Shown here: positions 1-8,397 of the stretch, one piece after another
How positions within the stretch are numbered: the first letter of the stretch is position 1
How the letters are laid out: each line of letters begins with the position of its first letter
Position numbers and translations under genes: made by a program
Notes under the pieces: generated by a model
Told to the model about the DNA's origin: nothing
What the model saw: the letters and a program-made list of their open reading frames with translations, nothing else
The model's database searches: none
Assembly (NCBI GenBank): GCA_017979445.1
Contig: CM030716.1
Span: 11,625,409 to 11,689,408, forward strand
Reading direction: 5' to 3'
Length of the DNA: 64,000 nt
Source of the DNA: Akebia trifoliata
Taxonomy: Eukaryota > Streptophyta > Magnoliopsida > Ranunculales > Lardizabalaceae

Positions 1-285
1 TTATGCTTCAAAACCAAATAGGTCAAATGTAAATGGACAACAAGATTTATTAAGAGATCCAAAGATTCCATCTTACAACTCCTCCAAAGCTAAGAAAAAG
101 ATTTATTAAGAGAAGGCATACAAATTACCTTAATTAATCAGGGCTTCAACTCAAATTGATCTACTAGGACTTGATCTTCGAGTGGATGAGAGACTTGTAG
201 CTAGGGCAAACAATTGAGAGAGAAAGATAACCCCATGAAAAGTGATTACAAACTAATGGTTCACGATTCTTCATCTTATAAACTT

Positions 286-390
286 GGGTTAGAAATTTCA
301 GAATTAACTGATTTTTTGTGAGGATGATTATCTCACCATAGAGATCATCCTCATAAAAAAAAAATCAGCCCATTCTAAATTTTTTACCCC
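286..390. repeat. Foldback hairpin unit 1 (multi-hairpin family)
   Basis: A palindrome of about 105 bases. The left arm reads GGTTAGAAATTTCAGAAT then TGATTTTTTGTGAGGATGAT; the right arm is its imperfect complement (GATCATCCTCA, AAATCAGCCCATTCT, then ACCCC). The same hairpin recurs about twelve times in the first 9.2 kb. This copy stands alone, with a flank (AAAAGTGATTACAAACTAATGG) resembling the linker between paired hairpins in other copies, so it may be half of a larger unit. No coding content. Confidence 0.8.
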
Positions 391-440
391 ATATAAGATA
401 AAAATGCTTCGTCTAGAATGTTATCTAGGATTTTGTCAAA

Positions 441-832
441 GGAACGCCACTCAAATATATATATATGTATATATATTTGATGGCGTTCAGATACCCTAAA
501 TAGAGCCAAACATTGTGGCAATGTATAGGTTAGAAGTTTTGGAATGGGCTGATGTTTTGTGAGGATGATCTTTATGACAAGGAGGTCATCCTCACAAAAA
601 ATCAGCCCATTCCGAAACTTCTAACCCCATCAAAAGTGGTTTACAAAAACATGATGATCCCACAATTTTTCAACTTGTAAATTAGAGTTAGAAATTTCGA
701 AATGAGCTGATTTCAGGTGAGGATGATCTCTTCACCATATAGACCATCCTCACAAAAAATCAGCCCATGTTGAAACTTCTAACCCCTATTTTGAAAAATG
801 TTTAGTTCTCTTTAGGGCATCCAAACACTTCC
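441..832. repeat. Composite foldback element with two internal hairpins
   Basis: The outer arms pair: GGCGTTCAGATACCCTAAA near 482 is complementary to the stretch around 797-829 containing TTTAGGGCATCCAAACAC. Inside are two full hairpins, at 528-627 and 686-785, each with the GTGAGGATGATC/GATCATCCTCAC core. A short hairpin at 441-488 (GGAACGCCACTC ... GATGGCGTTC around an AT run) abuts the left arm. The structure is an inverted repeat containing two smaller inverted repeats. I see no transposase, so it looks like a non-autonomous foldback/MITE element. Confidence 0.7.
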
Positions 833-1208
833 TTATGTATAGAGAGAAAAGGATGGGGGGTGGGGGAGAGAGTGAGCACATGTGAATTTATAGAGAGGCA
901 CTTGACCTACAAACTTAAAAAAAAAAATTACATTATCTTTTTGAGAATTTGATATATTTTGAATTTGCCCTTACCCCAACTCAAGTTTTTGTGATTATTA
1001 AAACCCTTATGTTTGGATCATATTTGGTAATTGCTGCCACCCCCACTGATTACATTGCCCCTTGACTTAGGTCTTCTCTCACATACAAATAAGACATGAC
1101 CTAAATAGTTTTTTTTTTTAAACCTCTAACAAAAAACCCATGAATTTTCGCCTAAAAAGCACTAGTCTTCATGTTCTTTAACCTTATCAGGCAACTATAA
1201 TTTGCCCC
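833..1208. other. Intergenic, no feature recognised
   Basis: AT-rich sequence with a short purine-rich stretch near 845-875 and homopolymer runs near 918 and 1110. No open reading frame with recognisable protein similarity and no repeat I can classify. Confidence 0.5.
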
Positions 1209-1486
1209 CACTACAAAAACTCCTAGCTTCGTCCCCTTGTGTGTAAGAGAGATATTAGGGTAAAATGTGAAAATCTGACACAAAAAAGCAATTGATATTC
1301 CCGAAAAAAATGGTGTCAAAACCCATCTCAACAAACATAATCACAGGCGGTGTATCCAGAACCGCCCCTAATAAAATCTTATTGTCGACATTATAACATA
1401 ATTGCCTCTATTTATACGTATTTTTGGGTGGTTTCACAAAACCACCTGCTGCTAATTTGCCACTAATTAGCAATGTTTTTGTAGTG
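1209..1486. mobile_element. Miniature CACTA-like element
   Basis: The left end is CACTACAAAAAC and the right end is the complement GTTTTTGTAGTG, giving a 12-base terminal inverted repeat of CACTA type. Near the right end are short hairpin motifs, GGCGGTGTATCCAGAACCGCC and GGTGGTTTCACAAAACCACC, of the kind that form subterminal repeats in CACTA elements. At 278 bp it can encode no transposase. The three bases on each side (CCC and TGT) do not match, so a target duplication is not supported. Confidence 0.6.
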
Positions 1487-1800
1487 TGTGTTTGCAAATA
1501 GAACCCGACGAATGGTTTGGTATTTAGAATTCAAAACATTATATTTGAGAACGCCATTATTTCGATGACTAGTTTAAAATCTTTCTACCTCCCAAGATGA
1601 ATCATGATACTTTACATTGAGTCTATTTGATGAATAAATCACAACTATTTGATGAATGGATCACAACCATTATTATTTTTCCCTACAGTTTGAATAAATA
1701 TGATGATCAATTTAGTAGTGAATTGATAGGACCCACCTAACTATACAATGAAAAAGAAAGTGTCAGGCTAGCCTGACTAACTTCGTAACATTTCAAATAC

Positions 1801-2166
1801 TAAGAGAAACTCCAACGCACTTGGGTTTAGTCTAGGCATCCCCTCCCAATTGCCATTTTGTAGAACTAGAGCTTCAAGAAGGGACTCCAATGCACTCTAT
1901 ATTTAGAGAGCCATTTTGAAAATTTTTAGAGAGAGAGAAAGAGAAAGAGAGAAGAGGAGAGTGAGATTCTCTCTCTACTTGTTGGTGGTAAAAAAATGAT
2001 GCAGTTGGGAGTTATTTTATTGTAGATGAATTAAAAAATTTGTGGAGAGCTGTTTTGTTGATACAATTGGAGTGCAAATCCCTTGAATAGAAAATATGCC
2101 TCTTCGTGTTAAAATGCCTACCAATTATGCCTAGCCGTTATGGATCTACGTTGGAGTTGCTCTAAG
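1801..2166. mobile_element. MITE with GAGCAACTCCAACG-type ends
   Basis: The left end TAAGAGAAACTCCAACG pairs with the right end CGTTGGAGTTGCTCTAAG. Such GAGCAACTCCAAC ends are common in small non-autonomous plant elements. The interior has a GA-rich tract near 1928-1975 and no coding potential. I could not see a convincing target duplication, so the superfamily is open. Confidence 0.55.
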
Positions 2167-2411
2167 GGTCATAAGCTCAAATTGTGGCCTTTAAAAACAT
2201 GTTTTCATGTTGTAAGGGGATTAGATGACAAAATTTTAAGAACTATTAATTTTTTATTTAAAAAAAAGTTAATTTTCACTGTTGAATTTTAATTATAAAT
2301 TTGGAGTTTGGTAGTCATCAATTTTCAACACCTTGGATGAAGTTCAGAACAAATATATATATAGGGGGCGGTTCATGAGACATATGTAAAAACAATGGTT
2401 TTTCAAAATAT

Positions 2412-2513
2412 GGGGTAGAGGTTTTGGATTGAGCTGATTTTTTGTGAGGATGGTCACTATGATGATAAGATCATCCTCACAAAAAATCAACTCAATTTGA
2501 AAATTCTAAATCC
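2412..2513. repeat. Foldback hairpin unit 4
   Basis: The left arm contains GAGCTGATTTTTTGTGAGGAT; the right arm contains ATCCTCACAAAAAATCAACTC. It is followed by ATCAAAAATGATTTACAAAT, the linker that joins paired hairpins in other copies, and then by another hairpin at 2580. Confidence 0.75.
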
Positions 2514-2579
2514 ATCAAAAATGATTTACAAATTATTGGCAAAAAATCAGCAATCCACATTTTAAATAACTTTTAATGG

Positions 2580-2679
2580 GGTTAGAAGTTTCAGATTGGA
2601 CTGATTTTTTTTCCGGATGATTTTCCTATCATAGAGATCATCCTCACAAAAAATCAGCTCAATTCAAAACTTCTAACCC
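2580..2679. repeat. Foldback hairpin unit 5
   Basis: Left arm GGTTAGAAGTTTCAGATTGG, right arm ending AAAACTTCTAACCC, central GATCATCCTCAC on the right. It pairs with the hairpin at 2412-2513 as a two-hairpin unit. The TA microsatellite begins about 35 bases downstream. Confidence 0.75.
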
Positions 2680-2713
2680 ATATTTTGAAAATTTATTAAC
2701 GTTACATTATTTT

Positions 2714-2715
<2 letters not shown>

Positions 2716-2797
<82 letters not shown>

Positions 2798-2810
2798 TGT
2801 GTGTGTGTAT
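2716..2810. repeat. TA/TG microsatellite
   Basis: About 78 bases of uninterrupted TA repeat followed by GCGTGTGTGTGTGTATGTGTG. It lies between two hairpin copies, just left of the outer arm of the next composite element, and may be expansion at a foldback loop. The long Ile/Tyr reading frame across it is a product of the repeat. Confidence 0.95.
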
Positions 2811-2820
2811 GTGTGGGTGA

Positions 2821-3110
2821 CGTTCGGAAGCCTTAAAGAGAGTCAAACATTGTGCCAAACTTTTTTCCACATATGGCTCACAAAAAATCAGTCCATTCCA
2901 AAACATCTAACCCGATTAAAATTAATTTACAAAAATCGACGGTGCACAATTCTTCAACTTATAAACTAGGGTTAGAAGTTTTGGGATGAGCTGATTTTTA
3001 GTGAGGATAATCTATTCACCATAGAGATCATCCTCACATAAAATCAGTCCATTCTGAAACTTCTAACCTCTACTTTGAAAAATGTTTGGCTCTTTAGGGC
3101 CTCCGACACT
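2821..3110. repeat. Composite foldback element, second copy
   Basis: Outer arms: CGTTCGGAAGCCTTAAAGAG at the left, with GTCAAACATT, pairs with AATGTTTGGCTCTTTAGGGC at the right. Inside, the first hairpin keeps only its right arm (about 2868-2914, CTCACAAAAAATCAGTCCATT) and the second is complete (2969-3069). It is collinear with the copy at 441-832, including the linker that mentions CACAATTCTTCAACTTATAAAC, so the two are one family with copy-specific loss of an arm. Confidence 0.7.
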
Positions 3111-3387
3111 TCCCTACATATATTCAATTTTTTTATTATAAATTTTTTGTTTTGATTATGAATTTTTCCTTGAAATTTAGAAGGCTATGGAGTTGGATTG
3201 ACACTGTGATAATCCATGTAGGCTAAAAGACCCTTAGCAAGATTTGAAACCTTATTAAGTTAGTAAGGAAAGTGTGTTTAAAAAAGAAAACCAAATAAAC
3301 ATCAGCGGCTAAAATCAATTCCAACAAAATTCAAATAAAAGAGCCAACTTGAACCCCGCCAAATTTAAACGACAGAAACTCACTTTT

Positions 3388-3396
3388 TAAATATAT
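3388..3396 (+). promoter_or_regulatory. Possible TATA box of the PHD-finger gene
   Basis: TAAATATAT lies about 100 bases upstream of the start codon at 3499. A pyrimidine-rich stretch (3406-3480, with CTCTCTCTCTG just before the start) would form the 5' leader. The spacing suits a plant core promoter, but no transcript evidence is available. Confidence 0.35.
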
Positions 3397-3498
3397 GTTC
3401 CCGGGTTTTTTTTTTCCTTCCCACCGCTTCTGTGTTCTTTTAGATACACAGAATCTTTCAAAACCTCTCTCTCTGCAATCAAATCAGAAGAAGTAGAA

Positions 3499-4570
3499 AT
3501 GGGGAGCAGATTTCATGGCCTCCACCCTCTAAAGAGATTCAAACTTCAGCAACAAAATGAAACTGAAGAGAATCCAAACTCACCACCTCTTCCAGCCAAG
3601 AAGAGAAAGGAATCTTGGAACCCTCTCCCCACCACCACCACCACCACCACCACCACTTATTGCTTACCTGCCAAGAAAAGAGTCTTGGCTCTACAACCTC
3701 TCTGCAACAGCCCACAAAAGCCCATTTCATCCTTCGATCTCAACGTCGAATACCAACAATCCCCCGAAAAAGAATCACCCATTTTACACAAAAACCAATC
3801 TGAGATCAAAGAAGGAAAAAAAGTAATTGAGGGATTTAAGTCCCACAAAGATGAAGAAGAAGTAGAAGAAGAAGAAGAAGATGATGGGATTGTTTGTGTA
3901 GTTTGCAATAGCACTGATGGAGATCCATCAGACCCCATTGTATTCTGCGATGGATGTGATCTGATGGTCCACGCCACCTGTTACGGCGATCCTCTCATCC
4001 ATAGAATCCCCGAAGGCGATTGGTTCTGTACCAATTGCCAAATCTCTTCACCTTCTCCAAAAATTTGCTGTCTTTGCCCGGTAAAGGGAGGAGCCATGAA
4101 ACCCACTACAGATGATCGGTGGGCCCACATCTTGTGCGCTTTACTCGTACCGGAAGTCTTTTTTAAGGATCCCGACGGTAGAGAAGGGATCGATTGTTCA
4201 CGGGTTCCTCTCAAAAGATTTGAAGATGTTTGTTATATTTGTAATTCGACAAATGGGTGTTCGATCGAATGCTCCGAACCCAAATGCTCATTAGCATTCC
4301 ATGTTACTTGTGGGTTGAATGAGGAACTCTGTATTGAGTACAGAGAAGGGAGAAGTGGTAGAGGAGGAGCAATTGTTGCTGGATTCTGCAAAACCCACAC
4401 TGAGCTTTGGAAAAAGGTGATCTTTCTTATTTCAAAATTTAATTTCAATTTAAGTCAAAATCTGATTTTAATGGATAATTTGATGTGATTTTATTCTTGT
4501 TTTTCTTTGTTTGCAGCAACAACAAACTGGAAAGTTCAAAATTGTGGCCAGGGAGGATCATAAGAAGTAA
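3499..4570 (+). CDS. PHD plus extended-PHD zinc-finger protein (two exons)
   Basis: Exon 1 is 3499-4416 and exon 2 is 4517-4570. The 100-base intron starts GTGATC and ends TTTGCAG, at a codon boundary, giving 323 residues. Residues 1-130 are low complexity: basic KKRK patches, a Thr run near 45-53 from an ACC repeat, and an acidic Glu run near 118-129. A canonical PHD finger follows at about 133-180 (C133, C136, C150, C153, H158, C161, C177, C180). Then comes a zinc knuckle and extended PHD, about 190-300 (CCLC, H210, C213, then C245, C248, C254, C258, C263, H268, C271, C297, H300). This PHD-knuckle-ePHD layout is that of JADE/BRPF-type chromatin readers. It closely resembles an Arabidopsis RING/FYVE/PHD-superfamily protein I recall as At3g14740, including a C-terminal KIVAREDHKK tail. 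A nuclear role in binding histone H3 and nucleosomes is inferred from the family. The gene looks intact and has no neighbours of related function. Confidence 0.92.
3629..3657 (+). repeat. ACC trinucleotide repeat inside the PHD gene
   Basis: About nine ACC units encode a Thr run in the disordered N-terminus of the PHD-finger protein. It is in frame, so length changes would vary the run without breaking the gene. Confidence 0.9.
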
Positions 4571-5336
4571 ATCAATCACTGATAATTGTTCTCCTAGACA
4601 AATGTTAATTTCTTTTATTTAAACTTGCTTGCATTTGGAATTTGTAGTGTTAACTTGCGAAATTTAGTGATTTTACATGATTTATTGACTGGTTTTTACC
4701 CAAAAACATCATATTGTATTGCAATTTATTAGCCAATATGCATTGGTATCGATTGAGACCAAAACGAAACCGACTCTGAAACATTAATTGTTTCAGGAAT
4801 TTATCAATTGATACAATATCAATTTTTCTCTTGACTGAGACATTGTGTTTCGACGAAATTTTAACCTTCGTTATCAATATATTATTGGTCTTGATCCATT
4901 AAGCTAGTTTTTGGTTAAAGAATCTTTTTCTAGTTGCTCTGAAATAATTAGGAGATTCTCTAGAAGAATTTGAGAATGAAAAGTTTCGGTGCAATAATGG
5001 AGGTAGAGTGTAATACAACAATGTTGTTACATACACTACCAGAGTCCTAACAACTTGGCTATGGCATTAAGTTGAACCGATATACTCTTCATCTTGATTC
5101 AGTTTGTAGTGCATTGCTTACGAACAAACTTCTTGTTGATTTGGATTCACTTTTGGTTACTCAATGTTATGGTTATAATGATGGATTTTTCAATCCACTT
5201 TAGTAGGATCTAGGCATCAAGCACTAATCAAATTAACAATTAAATTAATGTGATTCATAAAACTAAATCTACATACTTTGAATCATGAATAATAATATAA
5301 CAATCAATGAGGTGATTTTCTTGATGCCTCTAACAC
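4571..5336. other. 3' flank of the PHD gene, otherwise unassigned
   Basis: Begins with the likely 3' untranslated region of the PHD gene. The rest is AT-rich, with no reading frame I recognise and no clear repeat boundary until the LTR-like stretch further right. Confidence 0.5.
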
Positions 5337-5790
5337 CAATTTATAACAATCGTAAAAAGCAAAATCGTGTTGATAGTTCTATCCCAATCTCTATTAGGTA
5401 GTCAAATAGATGGGAATTCATTGTAATGCTTATGGGATAGTGACGGCTTCTTATTTATAGGATTGTTTATTCCTCATATTTATGCCCATCATAAAGTGGG
5501 GAAATGGATAGGTGATTACTCTTGCGTTGAGGGAAAACCACGACTCACGTTTTGAATTGGAGATCATTAGATTGCACGATGGTTTTTCATTTCTAACCTT
5601 AGTTAATAAGTTAAGCAATTAATTAACCCATTAAAAATAATGTTATGTGTCGGATCAAAATAGTTTTCAAAAGATAATAATGTTGTTAATTTAGAAATTG
5701 CATGTTTAAAATAAAACACTAGTTAAAACTTATTAATTTTGAAAATGTTTCAACATATAAATCACCAATAAATCATATTTTTCTTGTACA
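5337..5790 (-). mobile_element. Possible decayed LTR with primer-binding-like edge
   Basis: Read on the minus strand, TGGTGTTAGAGGC (about 5325-5337) resembles the TGGTATCAGAGC primer-binding site that follows a copia 5' LTR. On its LTR side, CCTATAAATAAGAAG near 5450-5464 looks like an LTR TATA region. No open reading frame or second LTR is visible nearby, so this would be a solo or truncated LTR. The right boundary is not defined. Confidence 0.3.
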
Positions 5791-6083
5791 TGTGCATTGA
5801 GAGATGTCGAAATGTTCATAAATCAATGGACCTACACAAAAAAGATATGAGGAAATTTTTAGGGGCTATGAAATCAAGCTTTTTATACCATGGGCCTTTT
5901 TTTAACGCAAATTTTTGCCTTGAGAGACTAGTTGAAACTTCAAATGTTTTTTTAGAGGGTATTGGGCTTTTAAAGACATGCTTGTGGGCCTACTTGGAAG
6001 GAGAATGTGTAATGAACTTAATAAATACGGATGTGGAAAGAGTTTTCTCAATTTCAATTCAAGAAAGAATAATGTACATGTAA
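5784..6083 (+). other. Unrecognised 99-codon open frame
   Basis: An open frame without similarity to any family I know. It contains scattered Cys and Met residues but no motif, signal peptide or membrane segment. It ends next to the MITE at 6087, whose left target duplication overlaps the last codons. Chance openness in intergenic DNA is as likely as a gene. Confidence 0.15.
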
Positions 6084-6086
6084 ATA

Positions 6087-6267
6087 GGAAAATGCTGGAG
6101 TGATATTAAAATTGACATTGTTTCGCACATTGTTGATGTGGAGGTGTATATTGAACCATAGATGCATTTTGTCAAGATACAAGTGAACATCATCTATGGT
6201 TCTGTGTGCACCTCTACATCAGCAATGTGTGAAATGATGTCAAGTTCAATGTCACTCCAGCACTACT
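6087..6267. mobile_element. Mutator-type MITE with 10-base target duplication
   Basis: A near-complete foldback of about 180 bp. ATGCTGGAGTGAT at the left pairs with GTCACTCCAGCACT at the right. GCACATTGTTGATGTGGAGGTG pairs with CACCTCTACATCAGCAATGTG, and ACCATAGATG pairs with CATCTATGGT. The 10-base word CATGTAAATA flanks it on both sides (6077-6086 and 6268-6277), matching the 9-10 base duplication typical of Mutator-like elements. It has no coding capacity. Confidence 0.8.
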
Positions 6268-6600
6268 CATGTAAATAATACCAAGTTTAGGGTTTGCCTA
6301 TGCTAGAAAAAGGTTCCATAAAATTTAGTTTTTCACCTTAGGATTTGTTTGTTTTAAATAGAAAGTTTAAAGTTGCCATCACATAAATATAAAACTAAAT
6401 GCCAAACAATAGAAAAAGAAATATATAATATGATTGTTGCACTATATTATACATTTTTAGCTTCAATGTTGTATTGGGTCTTATAATTTGCATGGTATTA
6501 TGATTGCCCATCTCGATTGGTGTCCAACACTTGTCTTCTAGATAAGGCCTATTGAATGGTGTATCTAAAATGATGTAAGACCATCTTGCTCTAGCCTTGG

Positions 6601-6906
6601 GCTATGTTTGGATTGAGAGAAGTGGAGAGTAGAGAAGAGAAACTCAATTTCACAAGAGAGAACTTGGGACAACATTGGAATTTTAAAATATCATAAAAGA
6701 GATCTAAGGGCAGAGTTAGAATTGTAAAATATTTTCTCTCCATTTCTCTACTCTTCTCTCCACTTTTGGAGAGAAAGAAAACTAACATTTTTTTCTCTCC
6801 TCTTCTCTCCAATTCTTTTTTCTTCTCTCCCACTTAACAATCTAAACAAGAGAAATTCATTTATTTTTTCTTCTCTTCTCTCCATTTCTCTCAATCCAAA
6901 CATAGC
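6601..6906. mobile_element. MITE with GCTATGTTTGGATTGAGAGA ends
   Basis: Terminal inverted repeats of about 28 bases: GCTATGTTTGGATTGAGAGA at the left, TCTCTCAATCCAAACATAGC at the right. The interior is GA/CT-rich, and complementary GA and CT tracts extend the stem. No target duplication is obvious. The ends resemble the GCTATGTTTGG start seen in several small plant hAT/Mutator-like elements. Confidence 0.7.
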
Positions 6907-7572
6907 ATTTAGGTTCCTTTGATATCTTCAAAACAAAAATGACATAAAAGAAATTTAATGTTGAATAGTGGCCTTTTCAATTTTACAAAATTTGAGTATT
7001 TTTTGGGCCTTTAACTATGGCTTTCAATGTATAAGATTCATCTCACATTAAAGACCATGATGCGATGAAGCAAAAGAGTCGGTGCCTAGGTAGTGTACTA
7101 GGCCAAAGTAGTTATCGATTTTTGAGGAAGTTAGAAAGCATATATCAGTTGTGAAGGAAGTGGTTGACGAGCTCACATCCATGATTGGAAACTTCTTATA
7201 TAAGCATTGGTTATAGAGGCAAGAAAGGTATTGTGGAACCCACTTCATTGTAGTTGGCTTAATAGGGATTTTTATCCCTCACGAAATTATAGCAAAGTAG
7301 GATAGAGCGTTGTGTTTTATTATATACTACAGCTTTTCCATGCCTATGATGCGGGAATCCTCTTTAGGGTTAAAGGGGTAAAATGGAAAAGATAGTAAAG
7401 TCAAAGGGGTACAAAGTTGGTTGAATATATATCATTGAAGGAAGTGAGGGGGAGAGATAATAAAGTTGAAGGGGAACTTCATTGTAGTTGGATTGAGAGG
7501 GATATTTATTGCCCCACAAAAACTATTCCATTTGGTAACCAACTTTTTGATCAATACATTTTGTCCTATATG
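6907..7572. other. Intergenic, no feature recognised
   Basis: AT-rich DNA with partial short repeats: the phrase built around TTCATTGTAGTTGG and GGGAT.TTTAT.CC occurs twice, near 7244-7278 and 7479-7512. This suggests a small internal duplication. No gene seen. Confidence 0.4.
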
Positions 7573-7660
7573 TGTTAGAAGTTTCAGAATGGGTTGATTT
7601 TTGGTGAGGATGATTTTTATGGCGAGGAGATCATCCTTACTAGAAATCTGCCCATTGCAA
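7573..7660. repeat. Foldback hairpin unit 8
   Basis: Left arm GTTAGAAGTTTCAGAATGGG with GGTGAGGATGAT; right arm GATCATCCTTACTAGAAATCTG then CCCATT. Only one hairpin is present and the right arm is cut short after CCCATT. Confidence 0.7.
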
Positions 7661-7989
7661 ATGTAAATGCTAAAAATCGATTCTCTAAAAATGCAAAAAT
7701 AAATATTAAGAATTGAAATATGAAAAATGCCCAAAATTATATAAAAAAACATACCTTCAACCATTGATTTTCACACTCTTTCACTGTACTTTTTCTGTCT
7801 CAATTGGCATTTCCAAAACTCAGATTCATTCTAATAGATGGTATAGATTGAAGGAGAGATTGAGAGAGTGAGAAGTTAGAGGACCAAACGGATCTAAATA
7901 TAACCAAATCAGCCAATTGCTAATCCATATAAGATAAAATATGTTAGTCAAATAGCTAGTTGTCGAACAGAATAGGTTCTCTTATATGA

Positions 7990-8253
7990 CTTAAAAGTTT
8001 CGAATTGATTTTTTGTGAGAATGATCTCTATGGTGAGGAGATCATCCTTACAAAAAAAAAAAAAAAGCCCAATTTGAAACTACTAACCACATCAAAAGTG
8101 GTTTAGAATTGTGGATCGTCAATTTTTTACCGTTAATCTGCAAATCACTTTTGATGGGATTTGAAGTTTTAGATTGAGTTGATTTTTTGTGAGAATGATC
8201 TCCCCACCAAAGAGATCATCTTCACTAAAAAAGGCCCAATCCAAAACCTTAAG

Positions 8254-8254
<1 letters not shown>
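7990..8254. repeat. Paired foldback hairpins 9 and 10
   Basis: Hairpin 9 (7990-8089) and hairpin 10 (8157-8254) both carry the GTGAGAATGATCTC/GAGATCATC core. The linker itself is an inverted repeat: CATCAAAAGTGGTTT at 8089 pairs with AAATCACTTTTGATG before hairpin 10. An A run interrupts the right arm of hairpin 9. Confidence 0.75.
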
Positions 8255-8296
<42 letters not shown>

Positions 8297-8300
8297 GAAA
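8255..8300. repeat. CA microsatellite
   Basis: About 34 bases of CA repeat followed by a short TA run, directly abutting the right arm of hairpin 10. It repeats the association between this family and dinucleotide repeats seen near 2716. Confidence 0.95.
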
Positions 8301-8397
8301 AAGAGAGAGCGAGAGAGGGATCATAAAAGAGGGGGGATCATACTTCAGAAAAATTACTTTCAAGTTTAACTACTTTAACAATCACATGATGACTTAG

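Noticed and set aside
1209..1486. A 3-base target duplication around the small CACTA-like element
   Set aside because: The flanks CCC and TGT do not match.
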